NCBI GenBank assembly: GCA_900539095.1
Contig: UQAR01000029.1
Span: 1 to 23,929, forward strand
Source: an uncultured Ruminococcus sp.
GTDB lineage: Bacteria; Bacillota; Clostridia; Oscillospirales; Ruminococcaceae
DNA: 23,929 nucleotides
Direction of reading: 5' to 3'
In this document: positions 1 through 6,378 of the stretch, piece by piece
Numbering within the stretch: position 1 is the stretch's first letter
Layout: each line of letters opens with the position of its first letter
Notes under the pieces: model-generated
The model's database searches: none
Seen by the model: only the letters and a program-made list of their open reading frames with translations
What the model was told of the DNA's origin: nothing
Position numbers and translations under genes: made by a program

Positions 1-46
1 TACACCGTCTAATTCGTCGGCAGCGTCAGATGTGTATAAGAGACAG
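1..46 (+). other. Illumina Nextera i5-side adapter (not genomic)
   Basis: Bases 1-5 (TACAC) end the P5 primer. Bases 6-13 (CGTCTAAT) match the Nextera XT i5 index I know as S510. Bases 14-46 are the read-1 transposase adapter ending in the Tn5 mosaic end AGATGTGTATAAGAGACAG. This is library sequence left on the contig end; genomic sequence starts at 47. Translating it gives the well-known artefact peptide MYKRQ. Confidence 0.99.
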
Positions 47-1468
47 GATATAAATTTCGTGAGAAATAAGTTCAGGGTCAGGGGAGATGTGGTGGAGATA
101 TTCCCTGCAAATTCTACTGATACAGCTATCAGAGTGGAGTTCTTCGGCGACGAGATAGACCGTATCACTGAAATAAACGTGGTGACCGGTGAGGTGCTTT
201 GCTCCCTTGCCCATGCCGCTATTTTCCCTGCGTCGCATTATATCGTCAGCCGTGATAAAATGCACGACGCTATCGAAGAGATAAAGCAGGAGCTTGACGA
301 GAGGATAAAGTATTTCAAGGATAACGATATGCTCATCGAGGCTCAGCGTATCGCTCAGCGTACTAACTACGATATCGAAATGTTGGAGGAGATAGGCTTT
401 TGCAGCGGTATCGAGAACTATTCCCGTGTGCTTGCAAGACGTCCTGCCGGCTCTACGCCGTTCACTCTCCTTGACTTTTTGCCTGATGACTTTGTGCTTT
501 TCGTGGACGAATCACACGTTTCTCTGCCGCAGGTGAGAGGTATGTATGCAGGCGACAGAGCGAGAAAACAGACCCTTGTTGACTACGGTTTCAGACTTCC
601 GTCAGCTTTGGATAACAGACCGCTGACCTTTGATGAGTTCTATTCTCATATCAATCAGGCGGTGTTCGTGTCCGCTACCCCCGGACCTATCGAGCAGGAA
701 AGGTCACAGCAGATAGTGGAGCAGGTCATAAGACCGACCGGTCTGCTTGACCCTGAGATAATCGTAAAGCCGACTGAGGGTCAGATAGAGGACTTGCTCA
801 GCGAGATAAATATGCGTACCGCTAAAAATCAGCGTGTGCTGGTCACAACGCTCACAAAGAAAATGGCTGAGGATCTCACAAATTATCTCAAGAGCTTTGA
901 CGTAAAGGTGAGATATATGCACCACGATATCGACACTATCGAGCGTATGGAGATAATCCGTGACCTGCGACTGGGCGAGTTCGACGTGCTTGTTGGTATC
1001 AACCTTTTGCGTGAGGGTCTTGACCTGCCTGAGGTAACTCTCGTGGCGATTCTTGACGCCGATAAAGAGGGCTTTCTGCGTTCTGAAAGTGCACTTATAC
1101 AGACCATAGGCAGAGCCGCTCGAAACGCTGAGGGCAAGGTAATAATGTATGCCGACACGGTGACACGCTCAATGGAAAAGGCTATCACCGAAACAGAACG
1201 CCGTCGTGCAATACAGATGAAGTTCAACGAAGAGCACGGCATAGTTCCGAAAACTATCGTCAAGGACATAAGAGATGTAATAGAGATATCCACCAAAGAA
1301 GAGGTGGAATACGAGGCAAGGCAGAAAACAAAGCTTTCAAAGCAGGAAACTGCAAAGCTCATAGAAAAGCTCACCAAGGAAATGAAAGAGGCGGCAAAGC
1401 TGCTTGAATTTGAGCACGCCGCATTCTTGCGTGATAAAATTGCGGAGTTAAAGGGTGAGAAGAAATGA
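47..1468 (+). CDS. uvrB: Excinuclease ABC subunit B, UvrB (5'-truncated by contig end)
   Basis: UvrB is the damage-verifying helicase-like subunit of nucleotide excision repair; it is loaded on DNA by UvrA and recruits UvrC. The 473 genomic codons are the C-terminal part of a protein usually about 660-670 residues long, so roughly 190 N-terminal residues, including the Walker A loop and much of the beta-hairpin region, are missing. Visible parts are the region just after the hairpin (FRVRGDVVEIFPA near the start), the DESH helicase motif at nt 506-517, the VSATPG motif, motif VI QTIGRAARN, and a C-terminal UVR coiled-coil domain (EKLTKEMKEAAKLLEFEHAA), which contacts UvrC. The open frame continues upstream into adapter sequence, so the true start is absent rather than mutated. 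The stop codon overlaps the start of the next gene by 4 nt. Confidence 0.97.
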   Translation, partial: DINFVRNKFRVRGDVVEIFPANSTDTAIRVEFFGDEIDRITEINVVTGEVLCSLAHAAIFPASHYIVSRDKMHDAIEEIKQELDERIKYFKDNDMLIEAQRIAQRTNYDIEMLEEIGFCSGIENYSRVLARRPAGSTPFTLLDFLPDDFVLFVDESHVSLPQVRGMYAGDRARKQTLVDYGFRLPSALDNRPLTFDEFYSHINQAVFVSATPGPIEQERSQQIVEQVIRPTGLLDPEIIVKPTEGQIEDLLSEINMRTAKNQRVLVTTLTKKMAEDLTNYLKSFDVKVRYMHHDIDTIERMEIIRDLRLGEFDVLVGINLLREGLDLPEVTLVAILDADKEGFLRSESALIQTIGRAARNAEGKVIMYADTVTRSMEKAITETERRRAIQMKFNEEHGIVPKTIVKDIRDVIEISTKEEVEYEARQKTKLSKQETAKLIEKLTKEMKEAAKLLEFEHAAFLRDKIAELKGEKK

Positions 1469-2307
1469 CAGAGCTTTATTTATCCGATTTGATGAAGCTT
1501 GGCGGTATCGACCCTGACGAAGCAGTGCTTATAAGGCACTCTGTCGGCGACATAGCATTTGCAAAATGCTATGAAAACGGCTCTGAGAGCATTGAACAGT
1601 ATACACGCCTGCAAGCGGAGCATTTTTCTGACGGCTTTAAATATTGGCTGGTTTTCATTGGCGAAAAGGGCAGAGGTGCTAGATTTTTCGGGGCTTATAC
1701 AGTAAAAGGCAAACACCCTGCTACGCCTGATAATATGCCCACAGGTTTTCCTGTGCCTGAGATGTTTGAAAGAAACTTTTATCAATATGACCTAGAAACA
1801 AACGATTTTCTTTCGGATTATCAGGGAAGATTAATCATAGATTGGGGCAACGCCGCAGTTGCATGGCACCAAAAAGCCACAAACCCTAAGAAAATAATAG
1901 CTGTGAACTCACAAGATTTTGTGGGCTATGATAACTTGATATTGAGCTTTGGACAGCTTAAAGATATTGTTGAAAAGCCTAATGTCTATGATAAATACAT
2001 CTCAGCCCTGAGTGCTGTAAAAGCTGTTTATCTTATCGCTGACCGAAAAACAGGCAAGCAATATATAGGCTCTGCCACAGGTTCTGACGGACTTTTCGGC
2101 AGGTGGAAAGAGTATGTAAAAACTTTTCACGGCGGAAACAGCGGTATAAGAGATTATCTTGCGATATCATCAGATAGCTACAAAGATTTTCAGTTTTCCA
2201 TTCTTCAGATTTTTTCAAAGAATGAGTCCAAAGAGAAAATACTGAATTGTGAAACCTTGTGGAAAAATAAACTTCTGACCAAAGATTTTGGTCTAAATGA
2301 TAATTAG
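1465..2307 (+). CDS. GIY-YIG nuclease family protein, coupled to uvrB
   Basis: A 280-residue protein with a C-terminal GIY-YIG endonuclease domain (about residues 186-272). The motif appears as VYLI (188-191) and YIG (200-202), followed by Arg213 in FGRW and Glu263 in the ETLWKNKL block, which match the catalytic tyrosines, arginine and metal-binding glutamate of the family. The N-terminal ~180 residues have no domain I can name; they include a WLVFIGEKG strand near 61-69 and LIIDWGNAAVAWHQ near 123-136, a layout I associate with uncharacterised GIY-YIG proteins. The start ATG overlaps the uvrB stop (ATGA), implying translational coupling. It is not UvrC: it lacks the UVR domain, the RNase H-like nuclease domain and the HhH region, and is less than half UvrC length. 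By eye the gene is more AT-rich than uvrB and uvrA, suggesting later acquisition. Its substrate is unknown; repair and defence roles are both possible. Confidence 0.88.
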   Translation: MTELYLSDLMKLGGIDPDEAVLIRHSVGDIAFAKCYENGSESIEQYTRLQAEHFSDGFKYWLVFIGEKGRGARFFGAYTVKGKHPATPDNMPTGFPVPEMFERNFYQYDLETNDFLSDYQGRLIIDWGNAAVAWHQKATNPKKIIAVNSQDFVGYDNLILSFGQLKDIVEKPNVYDKYISALSAVKAVYLIADRKTGKQYIGSATGSDGLFGRWKEYVKTFHGGNSGIRDYLAISSDSYKDFQFSILQIFSKNESKEKILNCETLWKNKLLTKDFGLNDN

Positions 2308-2316
2308 TGAGAAAAT

Positions 2317-2341
2317 GTAGGGGCGACCTGAGGTCGCCCAC
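2317..2341. repeat. Intergenic palindromic repeat, divergent core copy
   Basis: GTAGGGGCGACCT-G-AGGTCGCCC: 9-bp perfect arms (2321-2329 and 2331-2339) around one base. It shares the GTAGGGGCGA start with the main repeat family of this window but has a different palindrome centre. It lies between the GIY-YIG gene and uvrA, in a gap where I see no promoter, so it is probably transcribed. Confidence 0.75.
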
Positions 2342-2393
2342 CTGCACACCAATATGTGATTTTTCAATACCAAAAGGAGAGTAAAGAATACCA

Positions 2394-5216
2394 ATGCCAA
2401 TTAACGAGATAGTTATAAAAGGTGCAAGAGAGCATAATCTCAAAAATGTTGATGTTACCATACCGAGAGATAAGCTTGTTGTTATGACAGGTCTTTCGGG
2501 TTCGGGTAAATCTTCTCTTGCATTCGATACCATATACGCCGACGGACAAAGACGTTATGTTGAGTCGCTGTCATCTTATGCGAGAATGTTTTTGGGTCAA
2601 ATGGATAAGCCTGATGTTGACAGCATCGAGGGGCTTTCCCCTGCTATATCCATAGACCAGAAAACTACTTCCAAAAACCCACGTTCAACTGTTGGAACAG
2701 TCACCGAGATATACGACTATCTCAGACTGCTTTACGCCCGTATAGGCGTGCCGCACTGTCCTGTCTGCGGAAGAGAGATACGTCAGCAGACTGTTGACCA
2801 GATAGTGGATAAGATAATGGAGCTTGAAGAGGGCACTAAGATACAGCTTTTAGCTCCTATCATCAGAGGACGTAAGGGCGAGCACACTAAAGAGCTTGAC
2901 CGTGCAAGAAAGTCGGGCTATGTGAGAGTGCGTATAGACGGCATAACCTATGACCTTTCGGAAGAGATAAAAATAGAGAAAAATAAAAAGCACACGATCG
3001 AGATAGTGGTGGACAGACTTGTTATCAAGGAGGGCATAAAGTCCCGACTGACTGACAGTATCGAAACTGTTTCTTCGCTTACAGGCGGTCTTGTGGGCGT
3101 TGACGTTATCGGCGGAGAGGAAATGCTTTTTTCTCAGAACTACGCCTGCCCTGAGCATGGCGTATCTATCGACGAGCTGACACCGAGAATGTTCTCGTTC
3201 AACAATCCTTTCGGTGCTTGCGAAAAGTGTACCGGTCTTGGCGTGTTCAAGAAGATAGACCCTGAGCTTATTATCCCTAACAAAGACCTTTCCATAAGGC
3301 AGGGTGCGATAAAGGCAAGCGGCTGGAACACCCTTGAAGAAGGCTCTATCGCCATGATGTATTTCAACGCCATTTCCGAGACCTACGGCATTTCCCTTGA
3401 CGAGCCTGTGAAAAACCTCGACAAGGACGCTGTAGACATTTTCCTTTACGGCACGCAGGGTCAGAAACTTCACCTCAAGCGTGGTAACAAGTTCTATAAG
3501 GCTGAATATCAGGCTGACTTTGAGGGCGTCATACCGAACCTTGAAAGACGTTACAAGGAATCCAACAGCGATTGGGCAAAGGCTGATATCGAGGCTTATA
3601 TGAGCGATGAGAAGTGTCCGTCCTGCCACGGTGAAAGGCTGAAAAAAGAGAGCCTGAGCGTTACGGTGGGGGGAATAAATATCGCAGAGCTTTGTCATAA
3701 GTCGGTGGCAAAGGCACTGGAGTTTTTTGAAAACCTTGAGATAAGCGACCGTGACAAGCTTATCGGCGAGCAGATAATAAAAGAGATAAAGTCACGTCTT
3801 GGCTTTCTTCAAAGCGTGGGACTGGAATATCTCACGCTGTCACGTTCCGCAGGCACACTCTCAGGCGGCGAGAGCCAGCGTATAAGGCTTGCGACACAAA
3901 TAGGCTCGTCGCTGGTGGGCGTGCTGTATATCCTTGACGAGCCGTCTATCGGTCTGCACCAGCGTGACAATGACAAGCTTATCGCCACGCTGAAAAGACT
4001 TCGTGACCTTGGCAACACTCTTATAGTGGTCGAGCATGACGAGGACACCATGCGTGCGGCAGATTTCGTGGTGGACGTTGGCCCCGGTGCAGGCATACAC
4101 GGGGGAGAGATAGTGTGTGCAGGAACGGTGGACGATATCATGAGGTGCGAGCGTTCCATTACGGGACAGTATCTCAGCGGAGCGAAAAAGATACCTGTTC
4201 CTGAAACACGCAGACAGGGCAACGGCAAGTTTTTGAAAGTCATCGGTGCGACACAGAACAATCTGAAAAACATAGATGTGGAGATACCTCTTGGCACTTT
4301 CACCTGCGTCACAGGCGTGTCAGGTTCGGGCAAATCATCGCTTGTGAACGAGATAATCTACAAGGAACTTGCAGGCAGGCTCAACCGTGCGAAGATACGT
4401 TCGGGAGCGTTCAAGGAAATGCAGGGCATTGAGCACCTGGACAAGGTCATTGATATCGACCAGTCGCCTATCGGCAGAACGCCAAGGTCTAACCCTGCCA
4501 CATACACAGGGGTATTCACGGATATCAGAGAGCTTTTCGCACAGACTGCTGACGCAAAGATGAAGGGCTACGGTGCAGGACGGTTTTCCTTTAATGTAAA
4601 GGGCGGAAGATGTGAGGCTTGCGAGGGCGACGGAATAATCAAGATAGAAATGCACTTCCTTCCGGACGTGTATGTACCGTGCGAGGTATGCGGCGGAATG
4701 AGATACAACCGTGAAACGCTGGAGGTAAGATACAAGGGCAAGAACATTTATGACGTGCTTGAAATGACGGTAGAAGAGGGCGTTGAGTTCTTTAGTGCCA
4801 TACCGAAGATAAGCCGTAAGCTTGAAACACTGTATGAAGTTGGTCTTGGCTATGTGAAGATAGGACAGGCAGCCACAACCCTTTCAGGCGGCGAGGCACA
4901 GCGAGTAAAGCTTGCCACAGAGCTTTCAAAGAGAGCCACAGGCAGGACGATATACATTCTTGACGAGCCTACCACAGGACTTCACACGGCGGACGTACAC
5001 AAGCTTATCGAGGTCTTGCAAAAGCTTGCAGACGGCGGAAACACGGTGCTTGTTATCGAGCACAATCTTGACGTCATAAAGACCGCAGACCACATTATAG
5101 ACTTAGGCCCTGAGGGCGGTGACGGCGGCGGAACTATCGTTTGCACAGGCACGCCTGAGGAAATTGCGGCTTGCGACAGGTCTTATACGGGACAGTATTT
5201 GAGGAAGATGCTGTAG
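2394..5216 (+). CDS. uvrA: Excinuclease ABC subunit A, UvrA
   Basis: UvrA is the dimeric ABC-type ATPase that finds helix-distorting DNA damage and delivers UvrB. The protein has 940 residues, the same length as E. coli UvrA, and is complete. Two ABC modules are visible: Walker A GLSGSGKS (33-40) and GVSGSGKS (641-648), signatures LSGGESQ (489-495) and LSGGEAQ (830-836), and Walker B/D-loop stretches YILDEPSIGLH and YILDEPTTGLH. The C-terminal zinc finger is Cys740-x2-Cys743-x19-Cys763-x2-Cys766; further CxxC pairs (CPVCG, CEKC, CPSC) sit in the N-terminal half. The start is ATG with AAAGGAGA at 2373-2380, a rather long 13-nt spacing. No promoter or Gram-positive LexA box is evident in the 86-nt gap upstream, so it is probably read from the uvrB promoter. 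A hairpin terminator follows at 5355-5395. Confidence 0.98.
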   Translation: MPINEIVIKGAREHNLKNVDVTIPRDKLVVMTGLSGSGKSSLAFDTIYADGQRRYVESLSSYARMFLGQMDKPDVDSIEGLSPAISIDQKTTSKNPRSTVGTVTEIYDYLRLLYARIGVPHCPVCGREIRQQTVDQIVDKIMELEEGTKIQLLAPIIRGRKGEHTKELDRARKSGYVRVRIDGITYDLSEEIKIEKNKKHTIEIVVDRLVIKEGIKSRLTDSIETVSSLTGGLVGVDVIGGEEMLFSQNYACPEHGVSIDELTPRMFSFNNPFGACEKCTGLGVFKKIDPELIIPNKDLSIRQGAIKASGWNTLEEGSIAMMYFNAISETYGISLDEPVKNLDKDAVDIFLYGTQGQKLHLKRGNKFYKAEYQADFEGVIPNLERRYKESNSDWAKADIEAYMSDEKCPSCHGERLKKESLSVTVGGINIAELCHKSVAKALEFFENLEISDRDKLIGEQIIKEIKSRLGFLQSVGLEYLTLSRSAGTLSGGESQRIRLATQIGSSLVGVLYILDEPSIGLHQRDNDKLIATLKRLRDLGNTLIVVEHDEDTMRAADFVVDVGPGAGIHGGEIVCAGTVDDIMRCERSITGQYLSGAKKIPVPETRRQGNGKFLKVIGATQNNLKNIDVEIPLGTFTCVTGVSGSGKSSLVNEIIYKELAGRLNRAKIRSGAFKEMQGIEHLDKVIDIDQSPIGRTPRSNPATYTGVFTDIRELFAQTADAKMKGYGAGRFSFNVKGGRCEACEGDGIIKIEMHFLPDVYVPCEVCGGMRYNRETLEVRYKGKNIYDVLEMTVEEGVEFFSAIPKISRKLETLYEVGLGYVKIGQAATTLSGGEAQRVKLATELSKRATGRTIYILDEPTTGLHTADVHKLIEVLQKLADGGNTVLVIEHNLDVIKTADHIIDLGPEGGDGGGTIVCTGTPEEIAACDRSYTGQYLRKML

Positions 5217-5354
5217 CTGTAATAAGTGAGGAGTGAGGAATTGGCATAGCTGCCCCTTGCGGCTCTTCAGCATAAAGTAAATGTATGCACTGAGTTTATT
5301 CTGCTATGTAGTGCAGAGGGGTGCAGAAATGAAACTACCAAACTAAAAATAATC

Positions 5355-5395
5355 AAAGCGGTGTCGAGAAATAAAACTCACACCGCTTTTTCTAT
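5355..5395 (+). terminator. Rho-independent terminator after uvrA
   Basis: Stem arms AAAGCGGTGT (5355-5364) and ACACCGCTTT (5380-5389) are perfectly complementary; GAG/CTC extends the stem past a one-base bulge. The 3' arm ends in a T-rich run (TTTTTCT). It lies about 140 nt past the uvrA stop. Confidence 0.88.
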
Positions 5396-5448
5396 TATCA
5401 CAAAAGCACCGGCAAAGAGCGTAGCGATTTTGCGGCAGTAGAACATTT

Positions 5449-5604
5449 TCCGAATAATCTGTAGGGGCGAACAGCCCGTGCTCAGAACTTGTACAAATTC
5501 AGAACTGTAGGGGAGCGACGCCATTTCTGTTTCACAGAAATGGGCGTCCCGCTCGGAGGGTTTACCCCGTGATTGCCACACCCCTGATGCAGAATTATTC
5601 GGGA
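5449..5604. repeat. MITE-like repeat unit, copy A, with inverted ends
   Basis: The unit starts TCCGAATAATCTG (5449-5461) and ends GAATTATTCGGGA (5592-5604), which are imperfect inverted repeats. Inside are a shortened core palindrome (5461-5480, the second arm lost after GTAGGGGCGAACAG), a stretch related to the 67-bp repeat at 9628, and a strong hairpin module at 5507-5558. The same ends and hairpin occur in copy B at 22079-22334. It encodes no protein, so if mobile it would need a transposase supplied from elsewhere. Confidence 0.72.
5507..5558. repeat. 52-bp hairpin module, copy A
   Basis: GACGCCATTTCTGT and ACAGAAATGGGCGTC pair around TTC with one bulged G, inside GAGCG/CGCTC outer arms. 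It differs from the copy at 22178-22229 at only 2 of 52 positions by my reading. No T-run follows, so it is not a standard terminator. Confidence 0.85.
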
Positions 5605-5644
5605 TACATTATTTTATCAAATACCGAATATAAATATCTCGGTG

Positions 5645-6211
5645 ATGAACTTGTTTAAAATAAAGATAAAAAATACCACCTACGGCGTGTCGTTCAGTTT
5701 CTTTTTCGTCGTCGCACTTGTGTCTGTCTGCTCAGGTACGCAGGCGGATATGCTCTTTGTTACGCTTATGTGCTGTGCTCTCCACGAACTTGGTCACCTC
5801 GTGCTTATGACCGCTTTCGGCAGTTCTCCGCAGGAGATCGTCGTCTATGGCGGCGGTATCCGCATTTCACCTGATGATAAACAGCTGTCTAAATACCACG
5901 AGCTTGCTGTGCTTTTCGCAGGGCCTGCCGTGAACTTTATGCTCTGCCTGCTGTCATATATGGCGAATGGCGGCGGCTTTTTCTGTCAGGTGAACCTGCT
6001 GCTGGGTACGCTCAATCTCTTGCCCTTTCGCTATTTTGACGGTGGCAGGATACTCGCCCTGCTGGCGGACGGCAAGGTCTGCGAACTTTTCAGGGCTCTG
6101 TTTATCCTACTCTCAGCTGCGGCAATGATTTATATGATCCTCCACGGCACTGTGAGCGTTTCTTTTGCCGCAACTTTCTGCTTTATCGTCCTCTCGGAAG
6201 TCATATATTAA
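5645..6211 (+). CDS. Site-2 protease (M50) family membrane metalloprotease
   Basis: A small polytopic membrane protein (188 residues from ATG 5645; a GTG at 5642 would add one). It carries the zinc motif HELGH (about 47-51) in a hydrophobic segment and the second metal-ligand motif FDGGR (131-135) after LNLLPFRY, matching the NxxPxxxxDGG pattern of M50 proteases. At least four hydrophobic segments are visible. The length and layout resemble SpoIVFB, which in spore formers cleaves pro-sigma-K inside the membrane; I cannot tell SpoIVFB from another small M50 protease by sequence alone, and no spoIVFA-like gene is next to it. The ribosome binding site is weak. It ends just before the promoter of the radical SAM operon. 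Confidence 0.85.
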   Translation: MNLFKIKIKNTTYGVSFSFFFVVALVSVCSGTQADMLFVTLMCCALHELGHLVLMTAFGSSPQEIVVYGGGIRISPDDKQLSKYHELAVLFAGPAVNFMLCLLSYMANGGGFFCQVNLLLGTLNLLPFRYFDGGRILALLADGKVCELFRALFILLSAAAMIYMILHGTVSVSFAATFCFIVLSEVIY

Positions 6212-6222
6212 CACTTTGCTTA

Positions 6223-6251
6223 TTGCTTTTGTAATAAATTTTTGGTATAAT
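6223..6251 (+). promoter_or_regulatory. Sigma-A type promoter for the radical SAM operon
   Basis: TTGCTT (6223-6228), 17-nt spacer, TATAAT (6246-6251), with an extended -10 TGG directly before the -10 box. It gives a leader of about 120 nt that includes a core palindromic repeat. Confidence 0.8.
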
Positions 6252-6273
6252 AATGTGAAATGCTTATGTATCT

Positions 6274-6297
6274 GTAGGGGCGAACAGTGTTCGCCCG
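6274..6297. repeat. Intergenic palindromic repeat, core copy
   Basis: GTAGGGGCGAACA-G-TGTTCGCCC with arms GGGCGAACA/TGTTCGCCC around one base, followed by G. It lies inside the predicted 5' leader of the radical SAM operon, so it would form an RNA hairpin in that mRNA. Confidence 0.88.
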
Positions 6298-6378
6298 TTT
6301 CACCTCACTTTGTGTATTGCTCTCGCTTTACCGGGTGCGGTGAGATAGTACAGACATTCAATATCGGAGGATAAAACT

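Larger units (their letters stand above)
5217..5644. other. Repeat-rich intergenic region between uvrA and the site-2 protease gene
   Basis: No convincing gene. It holds a fragment like the head of another repeat mosaic (GAGGAGTGAGGAATTGGCAT from 5226, also near 22010 and, inverted, near 11000), the uvrA terminator, a 22-nt block GAGCGTAGCG...GCGGCAG at 5417-5438 that recurs exactly at 22047-22068 and inverted at 10943-10964, and the MITE-like unit at 5449-5604. Short open frames here are made of repeat sequence. I see no confident promoter for the downstream gene. Confidence 0.8.

Noticed and set aside
32..46. N-terminal MYKRQ of the uvrB open frame as a real protein start
   Set aside because: These codons are translated Nextera adapter; only 47 onward is genomic.
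1465..2307. GIY-YIG gene as a UvrC fragment or a homing endonuclease
   Set aside because: The nuclease domain is C-terminal and no UvrC domains follow; there is no intron or disrupted host gene as expected for a homing endonuclease.
2850..3698. Long minus-strand open frame inside uvrA (also 883-1377 in uvrB and 11026-11772 over lepB)
   Set aside because: Antisense shadows of strong coding genes, with no recognisable domains.
6281..6294. LexA (SOS) boxes: repeat centre CGAACAGTGTTCG resembles the Gram-positive box
   Set aside because: The Gram-positive consensus has four bases between CGAAC and GTTC; the repeat has three, the copies are not at SOS promoters, and the flanking arms are conserved too.
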